DNA of 64,000 nt from the NCBI GenBank assembly GCA_021786095.1, contig JAJYNX010000071.1, positions 1 to 64,000 of the forward strand, read 5' to 3'. Each line of letters begins with the position of its first letter. Position 1 is the first letter of the stretch. The DNA is from Actinomycetes bacterium (GTDB lineage Bacteria > Actinomycetota > Acidimicrobiia > Acidimicrobiales > RAAP-2). This document shows positions 40,469 through 52,211 of this stretch, piece after piece. Made by a program: the position numbers and the translations under genes. The notes below the pieces were generated by a model, which saw only the letters and a list, made by a program, of their open reading frames with translations, had not been told where the DNA came from and did not search any database.

Positions 40469-41664
40469 GCGAGCGGACCCTCTTCACGTCGGAGTCGGTG
40501 ACTGAGGGGCACCCCGACAAGATCGCCGATCAGATCTCCGACGCAGTCCTGGACGCGATCGTGGCCCACGACCCCGAGGCGCGCGTGGCCTGCGAGACGC
40601 TGCTCACCACGGGCCTGTGCGTGGTGGCGGGCGAGATCACGACGACCGCCACCGTCGACATCACGGCCGTCGCGCGGCGCACGATCCTGGACATCGGCTA
40701 CGACGACACCGCCAAGGGCTTCGACGGGCGCACGTGCGCCGTACTGGTGTCGCTCGACCAGCAGAGTCCCGACATCGCCGACGGGGTGAACACGGCCTAC
40801 GAGCATCGCACCGGCTCGGGAGGCGAGGACGCGATGAACGCCCTGGGCGCCGGCGACCAGGGGATGATGTTCGGCTACGCCTGTGACGACAACGAGGACT
40901 TCATGCCCGTGCCGATCTGGCTGGCGCACCGTCTGTCAATGCGGCTGTCCCAGGTTCGCCGTTCGGGCGAACTGGACTACCTTCGCCCCGACGGCAAGAC
41001 GCAGGTCACGATCGCCTACGAGAACGGCGAGCCGGTCGCGGTCGACACCGTGCTGGTGTCCACCCAGCACGACGACGGTTACGACAACGCGACGACGATT
41101 CGACCCGACGTCATCGAGCACGTCATCCGTCCGATGCTGCCCGCCCACTTGGACACCAGTTCGATGAACATCTTCGTGAATCCTTCGGGCAAGTTCGTGC
41201 TGGGCGGTCCGCACGCCGACGCGGGGCTTACGGGGCGCAAGATCATCGTCGACACCTACGGCGGGATGGCGCGCCACGGTGGCGGCGCGTTCTCCGGCAA
41301 GGACCCCTCGAAGGTCGATCGCTCCGCGGCGTACGCGGCGCGTTGGGTGGCCAAGCACGTCGTCGCCTCGGGCGCGGCGCGTCGCTGTGAGGTGCAGGTG
41401 GCCTACGCCATCGGAGTGGCGCGCCCGGTGTCGGTACTGGTCGAGACCTTCGGCACCGAGCGGGTCGATCGCGCGAAGATCGCCAAGGCGGTCGATTCGC
41501 TGTTCGACCTGCGCCCCGCGGCCATCATTCGCGACCTGGACCTGCGCCGTCCGGTGTACCAGCGCACGGCGGCCTACGGCCACTTCGGACGTAGTGATCA
41601 GGGCTTCACGTGGGAGCAGACACCTCGTCTGGACGACCTGCGTCGGGAGCTCTCGCTGCCGTAG
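40465..41664 (+). CDS. metK: S-adenosylmethionine synthetase
   Basis: [59 protein letters not shown]. Confidence 0.97.
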   Translation: MSERTLFTSESVTEGHPDKIADQISDAVLDAIVAHDPEARVACETLLTTGLCVVAGEITTTATVDITAVARRTILDIGYDDTAKGFDGRTCAVLVSLDQQSPDIADGVNTAYEHRTGSGGEDAMNALGAGDQGMMFGYACDDNEDFMPVPIWLAHRLSMRLSQVRRSGELDYLRPDGKTQVTIAYENGEPVAVDTVLVSTQHDDGYDNATTIRPDVIEHVIRPMLPAHLDTSSMNIFVNPSGKFVLGGPHADAGLTGRKIIVDTYGGMARHGGGAFSGKDPSKVDRSAAYAARWVAKHVVASGAARRCEVQVAYAIGVARPVSVLVETFGTERVDRAKIAKAVDSLFDLRPAAIIRDLDLRRPVYQRTAAYGHFGRSDQGFTWEQTPRLDDLRRELSLP

Positions 41665-43364
41665 TGGCACCGCTGCGGGTCATCACCGAGGTGGCGGCCC
41701 TCGACCGCGCCTTTGACTACGCCGAGAACCCGGCACTGGGCCCGATCGGGGTCGGCGACCGGGTGCGCGTGGAGTTGCACGGGCGCTCGGTGCGAGGATG
41801 GGTAGTGGCGCAGGTCACTAGTGAGCGCGAGCTGAAGAGCGTGCGCAAGTGGCTGGGCTACGGTCCGCCCCCCTCGATGCTCGACCTGGCGCAGTGGGCG
41901 AGCGACCGGTGGTGCGGGCCGGTCGCGCGCTTCCTGGCGGCCGCGTCGCCGACGCGGGTGGTGACGAGCGTTCCCACTACCCCCCCGACGCGTCCCCTGG
42001 CGAGTTCGTCGGTTTCCCCCGTGGTGCGCTACGCGCCGGGCGTGGTCCAGTTGGCGCCGACCACCGATCCCCTGGGACTGGTGCTGCACGCCTACGAGGC
42101 CACGCGACTGCGCAAGGGCTCGCTGGTGGTGCTGGTACCGAGTGACGCGTGGGCCGCGCGGCTGCGCGGTCGCCTCGAGCAGCGCGGGTGCGCGGTCGCG
42201 GGTGCCGAGCAGTGGGACCGGATGCGCGCGGGCTGGCCGGTGATCGTGGGCTCGCGGGGGGCGGCGCTGTGCCCGGCGCCGCGACTCGCCGGTGCGGTGG
42301 TCCTGGACGCCGACGACGAGGCCTACGTCTCGTCGGCCCAGCCCACGTGGGACGCCGTGTCGATGGTGCGCGAGCGGGCGCGACGCGACGACGCGCCCAC
42401 CTGGTTCACGACGATGATGCCCTCGCCGTCGCTGGTCGGCGACGAGCCCTACCAGCGTGACGCCGACCTGGTGGGGGGGTGGCCCCGGGTCGAGGTAGTG
42501 GACCGTCGCGGCGGCGACCCGCACGACGGCGCGCTCTCGGCGCGAGCGCTCACCGCCGCCCACCGGGCGCTGGACGGTGAGGAGGCGGTGGCCGTGGCGG
42601 TGGTGCTGCAACGGCTCGGCACGGGACGGCTGATCGCGTGCGACGTGTGCGGGGAGCTCGCGCGCTGCGCCGTGTGCGCGCAGGCCGAGGAGGATGTGGA
42701 TGGCGGGCTCGCGTGTCGCGAGCGGCACGAGCCGCGCGCGCGTTTTTGCCGTCACTGCGGCTCGACACGTCTGCGAGTACGGCGCGCGGGGGTCGCGACG
42801 CTGGCGCGCGACGTGGCGGCCCAACTGGGCCAGCCGGTGAGCGAGGTGACTGCGACCAGTGATCCGGCGGCGCCGCTGGCGAGGGTCGTGGTGGGCACAA
42901 CGGCCGTGTTGCGCCGGGTGCGGCGCTGCTCGCTCGTGATCGTCGCCGACGTCGATCAGTACTTGCTCGCCGCGCGGGCGTCCGCGCGCCGCGACGTGGT
43001 GTACGCGGTGGGCGGTGCGGGGCGCCTGGTGGGATCGCGCCGCGAGGGCCGCGGGTTGGTGCTGATCCAGACGCGCCGGGGCGACGACCCCGTGCTCGAC
43101 GCCCTGGTGCGCGCCGACTTCGACGACCTGGTCGACGAGGATCGTGCCACGGCCCGGCTACTCGCCTTGCCTCCCTACGGTGCCGTGGCCGAGGTGACCG
43201 GGGAGGGGGCGGCCGAGTTCGTGGCGGGCCTCGCGGGCTCGCCCTGGCGGGTGAGTCCGACGCCGGAGGGCTTCGTCGTGCGCGGCCCGAATCCCGAGGA
43301 GCTCGGTCGGGCCCTGCGCGTCCTGGCGCGCCCCGCGGCGCGCGTGCGCGTCGCCGTGCACTAG
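41664..43364 (+). CDS. priA: PriA-like primosomal protein N' with degenerate helicase motifs
   Basis: N-terminal PriA 3'BD-like region and Zn site CDVCGELARCAVC...FCRHCGSTRL; no GxTGSGKT Walker A; position between metK and def. Confidence 0.8.
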   Translation: MAPLRVITEVAALDRAFDYAENPALGPIGVGDRVRVELHGRSVRGWVVAQVTSERELKSVRKWLGYGPPPSMLDLAQWASDRWCGPVARFLAAASPTRVVTSVPTTPPTRPLASSSVSPVVRYAPGVVQLAPTTDPLGLVLHAYEATRLRKGSLVVLVPSDAWAARLRGRLEQRGCAVAGAEQWDRMRAGWPVIVGSRGAALCPAPRLAGAVVLDADDEAYVSSAQPTWDAVSMVRERARRDDAPTWFTTMMPSPSLVGDEPYQRDADLVGGWPRVEVVDRRGGDPHDGALSARALTAAHRALDGEEAVAVAVVLQRLGTGRLIACDVCGELARCAVCAQAEEDVDGGLACRERHEPRARFCRHCGSTRLRVRRAGVATLARDVAAQLGQPVSEVTATSDPAAPLARVVVGTTAVLRRVRRCSLVIVADVDQYLLAARASARRDVVYAVGGAGRLVGSRREGRGLVLIQTRRGDDPVLDALVRADFDDLVDEDRATARLLALPPYGAVAEVTGEGAAEFVAGLAGSPWRVSPTPEGFVVRGPNPEELGRALRVLARPAARVRVAVH

Positions 43365-43382
43365 TCCCGGTAGCGTGGCGGA

Positions 43383-43916
43383 GTGAGCGTTCTACCGATT
43401 CGGGTCTACGGCGACCCGGTGCTGAACCAGGCGACGACGGACATCGAGACGATCGACGGTCGCGTGGCGGCACTGGCTGACTCGATGATCGCCACCATGT
43501 ACGACGCACCGGGGGTGGGTCTGGCGGCGAACCAGATCGGCGTCCAGAAGCGCCTCTTCGTCTACGACAAGGGCGACGGGCCGGTGGTGGTGGTCAACGC
43601 GCGCATCGTGGAGAGCGACGGCGAGTGGACCTACGAGGAGGGGTGCCTGTCCGTGCCCGGTCTGAGCTGGGAGATCACGCGGCCCAACGCGGTCCACCTG
43701 GTGGGCTACGACCTGGACGGCAAGGAGATCAGCGTGGAGGCCGACGAACTCGAGGGCCGGATCTTCCAGCACGAGATCGACCACCTCGACGGCGTGCTCC
43801 TGGTCGAGCGCCTGGACGAGGATCAGCGCCGCGCGGCGCGCAAGCTCCTGCGCCGGCGGCGCGTGGACGTGGGGTCGCGCGATCCGGACGGCCTGGGCCG
43901 TTTGCTCGAGTCCTAG
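43383..43916 (+). CDS. def: Peptide deformylase
   Basis: GVGLAANQIG, EEGCLSVPG, QHEIDHLDGVL. Confidence 0.96.
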   Translation: MSVLPIRVYGDPVLNQATTDIETIDGRVAALADSMIATMYDAPGVGLAANQIGVQKRLFVYDKGDGPVVVVNARIVESDGEWTYEEGCLSVPGLSWEITRPNAVHLVGYDLDGKEISVEADELEGRIFQHEIDHLDGVLLVERLDEDQRRAARKLLRRRRVDVGSRDPDGLGRLLES

Positions 43917-44789
43917 ATGCGCCTGGCGTTCCTCGGCACGCCCGAGGCGGCGGTGGTGGTGCTGGACGCGCTGGTCGACGCCGGCCACGACGTCGCGGTG
44001 GTGGTGACGCGACCGGACCGGCGCCGTGGTCGGGGGCCCGAGCTGACGCCGAGCCCGGTAGCTCGCGCGGCGCGCGCGCGGGGCCTCACGGTGGTGCACC
44101 GCGTGGCCGACATCGAGCCCTTCGAGGTGGCGCGCGGCGTGGTCGTGGCCTACGGTGCGATGATCCCCGCGTCGGTCCTGGCTCGTACGCCGATGCTGAA
44201 CGTGCACTTCTCGCTGCTGCCGCGCTGGCGCGGCGCGGCGCCCGTCGAGCGGGCGATCCTGGCCGGCGATGCGCTGACTGGCGTCAGCATCATGACGCTG
44301 GAGGCGACCCTCGACACCGGTCCGGTGCACCTCGCGCGGCGCGTGGCGCTGCGGGGCCAGACGGTGAGCGAGCTGACCGACGAGTTGGCTCACGTGGGGG
44401 CACGGGCGTTGCTCGAGGTCCTCGCATCGCCGGAGCTCTTGGCGTCGCCGACGGCGCAGGTGGGCCCGGCGACCTACGCGGAGAAGATCAGTGGCGAGGT
44501 GCTGCACCTCACGCCGTCGATGCCGGGGGAGCTGCTCGAGCGCACGGTGCGCCTGGAGCGTGCCTACTTCCTGGTCGACGGGCGGCGCCTCGCGGTGCGC
44601 CGCGCGCACCTGGTGGCCTTGCCAGACGCGGCGGCGTCGACGGTGGTTCGACTCGGCAGCGAGATCGTGGCGGTGGGCGAGCGAGCCGCACTGGCCCTGG
44701 ACGAGGTGCGACCGGAAGGCTCACGGTCGATGACCGGCCTCGCGTGGTGGGCGGGCGCGCGCTGGAACGAGGCGCCACGGTGGTCGTAG
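43917..44789 (+). CDS. fmt: Methionyl-tRNA formyltransferase
   Basis: RLAFLGTPEAAVVVLDAL; NVHFSLLPRWRGAAPVERAI; GVSIMTLEATLDTGPV. Confidence 0.95.
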   Translation: MRLAFLGTPEAAVVVLDALVDAGHDVAVVVTRPDRRRGRGPELTPSPVARAARARGLTVVHRVADIEPFEVARGVVVAYGAMIPASVLARTPMLNVHFSLLPRWRGAAPVERAILAGDALTGVSIMTLEATLDTGPVHLARRVALRGQTVSELTDELAHVGARALLEVLASPELLASPTAQVGPATYAEKISGEVLHLTPSMPGELLERTVRLERAYFLVDGRRLAVRRAHLVALPDAAASTVVRLGSEIVAVGERAALALDEVRPEGSRSMTGLAWWAGARWNEAPRWS

Positions 44790-44814
44790 CGGTGGCGCAC
44801 TCTAGGCTGAACCC

Positions 44815-45504
44815 GTGACGTCGATCAGTGTCGGCCCCGCAGGGCAGTTGCGTATCGCCCCGTCGATCCTGTCGGCGGACTTCGGCTTCCTCGCCGATGC
44901 GGTGCGCGCGGTGGACGCCGAGACCGACTGGCTGCACCTGGACGTCATGGATGGTCACTTCGTGCCCAACGTCACGATCGGTCCGCCCGTGGTGCGCTCC
45001 CTGCGCCGCTACAGCGGGCGCGCCTTCGACTGTCACCTCATGATGTCCGAGCCGGGTCGCTACCTCGAGGCCTTCGCGGCGGCGGGGGCGACGAGCTGCA
45101 CGGTGCACGTCGAGGTGGGCGACACCGCGGCGCTGGTGCGTGAAGCCCGCCAGCTGGGGCTGCGCGTCGGCGTGGCCGCGAATCCCGACACCCCCTTCGA
45201 GGTGGTGGCGCCGTTCCTCGAGTCGATCGACCTTCTGCTGCTCATGACGGTCTTCCCGGGCTTCGCTGGGCAGTCCTTCATGGCTGAGGTCATGGGAAAG
45301 GTGGCGCTCGCGCGCGAGGAGATCGACCGGCGCGGTCTGCCCGTCGACCTGGAGGTCGACGGGGGCATCGACGTGACGACCGCGCCGATCGCCACGCGCG
45401 CCGGCGCCAACGTGTTGGTGGCCGGCTCGGCGATCTTCGCACAGGACGACGCGCGCGGAGCCGCCCACCGGCTGCGCGAGGCGGCGCTGGAGGGTCTGGC
45501 GTGA
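44815..45504 (+). CDS. rpe: Ribulose-phosphate 3-epimerase
   Basis: IAPSILSADFGFLAD, HLDVMDGHFVPNVTIGP, DLLLLMTVFPGFAGQSF. Confidence 0.96.
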   Translation: MTSISVGPAGQLRIAPSILSADFGFLADAVRAVDAETDWLHLDVMDGHFVPNVTIGPPVVRSLRRYSGRAFDCHLMMSEPGRYLEAFAAAGATSCTVHVEVGDTAALVREARQLGLRVGVAANPDTPFEVVAPFLESIDLLLLMTVFPGFAGQSFMAEVMGKVALAREEIDRRGLPVDLEVDGGIDVTTAPIATRAGANVLVAGSAIFAQDDARGAAHRLREAALEGLA

Positions 45505-46486
45505 CCCTCGACGCGGTGGAGCTCATGGCGGCGGCGATCGAGGAGGGGGAGAAGGCTCGCTACCACGCTCCCCCCAATCCGTGGGTCGGCGCCCTGGTCG
45601 TGGGGCCGGACGGCCGCGTCCTCGCCCAGGGGCACACCCAGGTACCCGGCGAGGCCCACGCCGAGATCGACGCGCTGCGCCGCGCCGGCGAGCGGGCGCG
45701 AGGCGCCACCCTGGTCGTCACCCTGGAGCCGTGCGCGCACCAGGGCCGTACCGGTCCCTGCACCGAGGCGATCATCGCGGCGGGGATCGAGCGGGTGATC
45801 GTGGGAGTGGTCGACCCCGACGCGCGCGTCGCGGGACGCGGCGTGGCCCGGTTGCGCGAGGCGGGACTGGAGGTGACGCTCGACGTCGCGGCGCCGGCGG
45901 TTCGCGAGCAGTTGGGGGCCTACCTGTGGCACCGGGCCACGGGACGGCCGTACGTGGTGGCCAAGGTGGCGGCCACCCTGGACGGGGCGGTGGCGATGGC
46001 CGACGGTACGAGTCAGTGGATCACTGGTGAGGCGGCCCGGCGCGACGCCCACGTGCTGCGCGCGCAGAGCCAGGCGATCGTGGTGGGGGCGGGGACCGTA
46101 CGCGCGGACGATCCTCGGCTGACGGCGCGACTGGGCGACATCGTGCTCGAGCCCCTGCGGGTGGTGCTGGGCCACGCGCCGGCGACGGCGCGGGTGCGAC
46201 CGTGCCTCGAGCACCAGGGGGATCTGGGCGCTCTGCTGGACGACCTGGGGCAGATGGACGTCGTCCAGGTACTGGTCGAGGGCGGGCCGCGTACCGTGAG
46301 CGCGTTCCTCGACGCGCGCCTGGTCAACCGCGTGGTGTGGTACGCGGCGCCGGCGTTCGCCGGGTCGCGTGAGACGACCGGCGCGCTGGCGGGGCTGACG
46401 ACGCCGACGCTGGGGGACCTGCGGCGTGGTCGGCTCGTCGGCGTACGCCAAATCGGCGATGATATACGAATGGACGTGGAGATCTG

Positions 46487-46487
<1 letters not shown>
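45501..46487 (+). CDS. ribD: Bifunctional riboflavin deaminase/reductase
   Basis: NPWVGALVV, GEAHAEIDAL, LEPCAHQGRTGPCTEAI; C-terminal reductase VEGGPRTVSAFL. Confidence 0.94.
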
Positions 46488-47693
<1,206 letters not shown>

Positions 47694-47710
<17 letters not shown>

Positions 47711-48239
47711 CACCGCGTTCGACGAGGAGGTTGCGCGCCGGACGCGGGCCCGCGTGGGCACCTACCTCGAGGGGGACCACGAGGGTCGAGGTCGGCGGGT
47801 GGCGCTGGCGTGCGCTCGCTTCAACGGTGGCGTGACGCTGCGCCTGGTGGAGGGGGCCCTCGCGCGCCTCGACGAGTCCGGCGTGGACCGCGCCGACGTG
47901 ACGCTGGCCTGGGCGCCCGGTGCGTTCGAGTTGCCGGCTCTGGCCCGAGCGCTCATTGCGTCGCCGCGACCCGTCGACGCCGTGGTGGCGCTGGGTGCGG
48001 TGATTCGCGGTGAGACCGGCCACTACGACCTGGTCGCGGGGGAGTGCGCCCGCGGGCTCCAGGACGTGCAGCTGACCACGGGGGTCCCCGTGGTCTTCGG
48101 GGTCCTGACCACCGAGACGGTGGACCAGGCGTGGGAGCGCTCCGCGCCCGACGAGACCAACAAGGGCGCCGAGGCCGTCACCACGGCCCTGGAGATGGTC
48201 TCGCTGCTGGCGCTGATCGGTGACGATCGTCGCTCGTGA
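47694..48239 (+). CDS. ribH: 6,7-dimethyl-8-ribityllumazine synthase
   Basis: ARFNGGVTLRLVEGA, WAPGAFELPALA, GAVIRGETGHYDLV, FGVLTTETVDQAWER. Confidence 0.94.
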
Positions 48240-48454
48240 TCGAGGGCGTGATCGAGGAGTTCGACGCGTGGCGCGGTGTGGGCGTCGTGCGCGATCGTGG
48301 GGGCGAGCGTCTGTTCTTCCACTGCGTGGAGATCGCCGACGCCAGCCGCTCGATCGAGCCGGGCACGCTGGTGCGGGCTCGGCGCGCGGCCGGTCAGCGC
48401 GGTGACGACGAGGCGCGTATGGTCACACCACGGTCCGCGGACGTTGTAGTTTAG
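48236..48454 (+). CDS. Divergent cold-shock-domain-like small protein
   Basis: GVIEEFDAWRGVGVVRDRGGERLFFHCVEIADASRSIEPGTLVRARR resembles the CSP fold; overlaps ribH stop. Confidence 0.6.
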   Translation: MIEGVIEEFDAWRGVGVVRDRGGERLFFHCVEIADASRSIEPGTLVRARRAAGQRGDDEARMVTPRSADVVV

Positions 48455-48544
48455 GTCCACTATGGCCGTACTGGGGGGTAACGCGTTCGCGAGGTGGCGC
48501 GTCACGTGTCGTGGGCCGTTCGGGGCGCGCCGCGGAGCACACGT

Positions 48545-49324
48545 GTGACGGGACCGTCATCGACGACACCCCTGTTGGCGCTCGAGGGCGTCTCGGTGCG
48601 CTTCGGGGGGCTGCAGGCGCTGCGTGACGTGTCCTTCGCGGTGTCCCCGGGAGAGATCGTGGGGCTCATCGGACCCAACGGCGCCGGCAAGACCACGGCG
48701 TTCAACGTCGCTTGCGGCTTCGTGCGTCCGACGAGCGGACGGGTGGTCCTGCCCGCGGCCGGCGTGATCAGTCCGCGCGCCACCCAACTGGCGCGCGCCG
48801 GGGTGGCGCGAACGCTCCAAGGCGTGGGGCTCTTCCCTCACGTCACGGTCCTCGAGAACGTCATGGCTGGTGGACAGATACGTCCCGGCGGGGGATTCGT
48901 GGCCGGTCTCCTGGGTCTACCGCGCTCGGTGCGCGCCGAGCGCCAGCTGCGCCACGACGCCGCGGCGATGCTCGAGCGCCTGGGGGTGGCCAGCTTCGCC
49001 GCGGCGCTGCCCGGCTCGATCCCCTACGGAGTGGCGAAGAAGGTGTCGGTGGCTCGGGCGCTGATGTGCGAGCCTTCCCTGCTGCTGCTCGATGAGCCGG
49101 CGTCGGGGCTCGACGAGGCGGAACTGAGCGACTTCGCGTCGCTGATTCGCGACTTGCGCGCGACCATGGGGGTGCTGCTGGTGGAGCACGACATGGAGTT
49201 CGTGATGCCTCTCGTGGACCGGCTGGTCGTGCTCGACTTCGGTCAGGTCATCGCGAGTGGGACGCCGGGCGAGGTGCGCGTGCACGAGGCCGTGATCGCC
49301 GCCTACCTGGGGGTGGAGGAGTGA
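48545..49324 (+). CDS. livG: Branched-chain amino acid ABC transporter ATPase (LivG-like)
   Basis: LIGPNGAGKTTAFNVACGF, LLLLDEPASGLD, VEHDMEFVMPLVDRLVVLDFGQVIASGTP. Confidence 0.9.
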   Translation: MTGPSSTTPLLALEGVSVRFGGLQALRDVSFAVSPGEIVGLIGPNGAGKTTAFNVACGFVRPTSGRVVLPAAGVISPRATQLARAGVARTLQGVGLFPHVTVLENVMAGGQIRPGGGFVAGLLGLPRSVRAERQLRHDAAAMLERLGVASFAAALPGSIPYGVAKKVSVARALMCEPSLLLLDEPASGLDEAELSDFASLIRDLRATMGVLLVEHDMEFVMPLVDRLVVLDFGQVIASGTPGEVRVHEAVIAAYLGVEE

Positions 49325-50028
49325 TCGTCGTCGAGAACCTCTCGGTCTCCTACGGCGCCGTGCGCGCACTGCAGTCGGTGTCCTTCGAGGCGCCGTCGGG
49401 TGAGATCACGGCGGTTCTCGGAGCGAACGGCGCTGGCAAGACGACCCTACTGCGCACGATCAGCGGCCTCGTGACCCCGCTGTCGGGTACCGTCCGCAAG
49501 GACGGTGACCTGCTCAGCGGCCGCAAGACCGAGGACATCGTGCGCCTCGGCGTCGCGCACGTGCCCGAGGGCCGCGGCGTGATCGCGGAGTTCACGGTCG
49601 AGGAGAACCTACGACTGGGATTCATGATCGCGCGGGGGTCGCTGGCCGACGCACTGGACGAGCAGTACGCGATCTTTCCGGTGCTGGGGGAGCGGCGCCG
49701 TCAGGCCGCCGCCACGTTGTCGGGAGGCGAGCGCCAGATGCTCGCGATGGCGCGCGCCCTGATCGCCCGGCCTCGCGTGCTGCTGCTGGACGAGCCGTCG
49801 CTGGGTCTGGCGCCACTGGTCACGGCGCAACTGATGCAGCAGATCCGCGAGTTGTGCGCGAGGGAGAATCTGACGGTGGTGCTGGTCGAGCAGAACGCGA
49901 CGTCGGCGTTGCGTATCGCCCAGCGCGCCGTAGTCCTGCGGGTCGGGGTCGTGGTCGCCAACGACACCGCCGCGGCCGTGCGCGACGACGAGAACTTGCG
50001 CCAGTACTACCTGGGGATGGTGGAGTGA
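49321..50028 (+). CDS. livF: Branched-chain amino acid ABC transporter ATPase (LivF-like)
   Basis: LGANGAGKTTLLRTISGL, LSGGERQMLAMARAL, DEPSLGLAP. Confidence 0.92.
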   Translation: MIVVENLSVSYGAVRALQSVSFEAPSGEITAVLGANGAGKTTLLRTISGLVTPLSGTVRKDGDLLSGRKTEDIVRLGVAHVPEGRGVIAEFTVEENLRLGFMIARGSLADALDEQYAIFPVLGERRRQAAATLSGGERQMLAMARALIARPRVLLLDEPSLGLAPLVTAQLMQQIRELCARENLTVVLVEQNATSALRIAQRAVVLRVGVVVANDTAAAVRDDENLRQYYLGMVE

Positions 50029-50927
50029 TGGATTCGTTTCTGACGTCGCGCAACGTGTCCGACCTGCTCGGCGGGGTGACCAGCGGGGTCATCTACGCGC
50101 TGGTCGCCCTCAGCCTGGTGCTGATCTGGCGCTCGACGAGGATGCTCAACTTCGCCCAGGGCGCGATGGCGGTCTTCGCCACCTACATCGGCTTCGCCAT
50201 CCTCGCCCCCTCGACCAATTACTGGGTGTCGATGGCCGTGGCGATTCTGGCGGGTCTGGTGCTGGGCGGCGTCACCGAGCGGGTGCTGGTGCGTCCCCTG
50301 TACGGCAAGCCCGAGATCAACCCGATCGTGGCGATGGTCGGGCTGCTGCTGGTACTCGAGTCCATCGCCGCAGCGATCTGGTCCACCTCCTCTCGGGCGC
50401 TGGCGACGCCCTTCTCCATCGTGGACTGGCAGTTGAACCACAAGCCGGTGGCCCTGTCACCCTTCGCCCTCTACGAGATCATCACCTCCCTCGTGGTGAT
50501 GGCCATCGTGGCCGGGCTCTTCCAGTACACGAAGTTGGGGCTGCAGCTGCGCGCGGCGGCTCTGGCTCCGGAGGTGTCACGGCTGCTGGGGGTTCGCGTG
50601 GGCCGCATGCTCACGGTGGGGTGGATGCTCTCGACGGCGGTGGGCGCGGTGACCGCGGTGCTGGTGGCGTCGAACTTCTTCACGGGTCTGACCCCGAGCG
50701 GCATGGACGGGGTGTTCGCGTTCGGCTTCATCGCCGCCGCCATCGGCGGTCTCGACAGCCCGGTGGGGGCGATGGTGTCGGGCCTCGCCCTGGGTGTGGT
50801 GTTCCAGTTCGTGGGGGACTACGTGAACTCCAACGCGATCATCCTCGTCGCACTGGCGATGCTGATCGTCTCGCTCATGGTGCGCCCCAACGGGATCTTC
50901 ACCCGTAGCGCCCAGCGGAGGGTGTGA
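50028..50927 (+). CDS. livH: Branched-chain amino acid ABC permease (LivH-like)
   Basis: GVTSGVIYALVALSLVLIWRSTRMLNFAQGAMAVFATYIG. Confidence 0.9.
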   Translation: MDSFLTSRNVSDLLGGVTSGVIYALVALSLVLIWRSTRMLNFAQGAMAVFATYIGFAILAPSTNYWVSMAVAILAGLVLGGVTERVLVRPLYGKPEINPIVAMVGLLLVLESIAAAIWSTSSRALATPFSIVDWQLNHKPVALSPFALYEIITSLVVMAIVAGLFQYTKLGLQLRAAALAPEVSRLLGVRVGRMLTVGWMLSTAVGAVTAVLVASNFFTGLTPSGMDGVFAFGFIAAAIGGLDSPVGAMVSGLALGVVFQFVGDYVNSNAIILVALAMLIVSLMVRPNGIFTRSAQRRV

Positions 50928-52117
50928 TGGCGCGCGTGGTGGGGTCTCGTCTGGGAGTGGGTCTGGCCCTCAGCGTGGTGGCGGTCGTGATCGTGGCGCT
51001 GCTGAGCTCCTCGACGCGCCTGGCGGTGGCCCTGGGCCTCGGCGTGGCCGTGCTCGGCGTGGGGGCGACGCTGGTGAGCCTGCCGGCTGTGCGCCGCGAC
51101 CATCCCGTGGTGACCAGGGCGCTCATCAGTGTGGTCGTCGTCGACCTCGCCGTCGTGCTCACCTTCCGCGTCTCGGCGACATCGAACTCCAACGTGGCCA
51201 TCGGGGCCGCGATGGCCATCGTGCTGCTGGGCCTGTCCTTCCTGACCGGTTCGTCGGGGCAGATCTCGCTGGGCAACGGCGCCTTCATGGGAGTGGGCGC
51301 CTTCACCGTCGGGATCTGGGCGGATCACCACGCGACGACGCCACTGGTGGTGGTCCTCGTCCTGGCGACCGTGGCCGGGGCGCTGGTCGGGCTGGTCCTG
51401 GGCTTGCCGGCCACTCGCTTGCGCGGGCCCTACCTGGCCGGGATGACGCTGGCCTTCGCCGTGGCCTTTGGAGCGATCCTCAACGTCTTCAGCTCGTGGA
51501 CGGGCGGTGACTCGGGGCTGCAGTTGCCGTCGGCCGTGGTCGCCCCGCACTGGCTGGCCTCCTACTTCGGGCCGGGCGCGTCCACGTTAACCACCAGCAG
51601 CGCCTGGCTGGCCGATATCTCGATCGTGGTGACCGGGGTGGCGCTGTTCCTCATGGCCAACCTGTTCGCGAGTCGCACCGGGCGCGCGATGCGTCTGGTG
51701 CGCGACAACGACGTCGCCGCCGAGCTCGTGGGCGTCTCGTTGCCGCGCGCGCGCGTCGTCGCCTTCACCGTATCCGCGGCCTACGCCGCACTCGGTGGGG
51801 CGCTGTGGACGCTGGTCAACAACGCGGTGTCGCCGTCGACCTACGGATTCGTGCTGTCGATCACCATCCTTTCGCTCGTGGTCATCGGCGGTATCGGCAC
51901 CATTCCGGGTGCGATCATCGGGGGGATCATCTACGCCTTCTCCGCTGGTGCCATCTCGTGGCTGACCGCGCACCTGGGACTCAACCCCCAGGGCAACGTG
52001 GCGAGTCAGTTGGACGGCATCATCTTCGGCGGGCTGCTGGTCCTGACGATCGTCTTCGCGCCGATGGGCATCGCCGGACTCGTTCGTCACGGGTGGCGCC
52101 GGTGGCGTCGCGGCTGA
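50927..52117 (+). CDS. livM: Branched-chain amino acid ABC permease (LivM-like)
   Basis: LTGSSGQISLGNGAFMGVGAFTVG; RDNDVAAELVGVSLPRARVVAFTVSAAYAALGGALW. Confidence 0.9.
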   Translation: MARVVGSRLGVGLALSVVAVVIVALLSSSTRLAVALGLGVAVLGVGATLVSLPAVRRDHPVVTRALISVVVVDLAVVLTFRVSATSNSNVAIGAAMAIVLLGLSFLTGSSGQISLGNGAFMGVGAFTVGIWADHHATTPLVVVLVLATVAGALVGLVLGLPATRLRGPYLAGMTLAFAVAFGAILNVFSSWTGGDSGLQLPSAVVAPHWLASYFGPGASTLTTSSAWLADISIVVTGVALFLMANLFASRTGRAMRLVRDNDVAAELVGVSLPRARVVAFTVSAAYAALGGALWTLVNNAVSPSTYGFVLSITILSLVVIGGIGTIPGAIIGGIIYAFSAGAISWLTAHLGLNPQGNVASQLDGIIFGGLLVLTIVFAPMGIAGLVRHGWRRWRRG

Positions 52118-52211
52118 GAGCCGCCGCGTCGTGGTGACTTGCAACGCCTGGTGCCAGGGTCTACTGTCACTGCGCACGGACTTACCCGTGAGTTAGAGAG
52201 TGGGGGATGCT

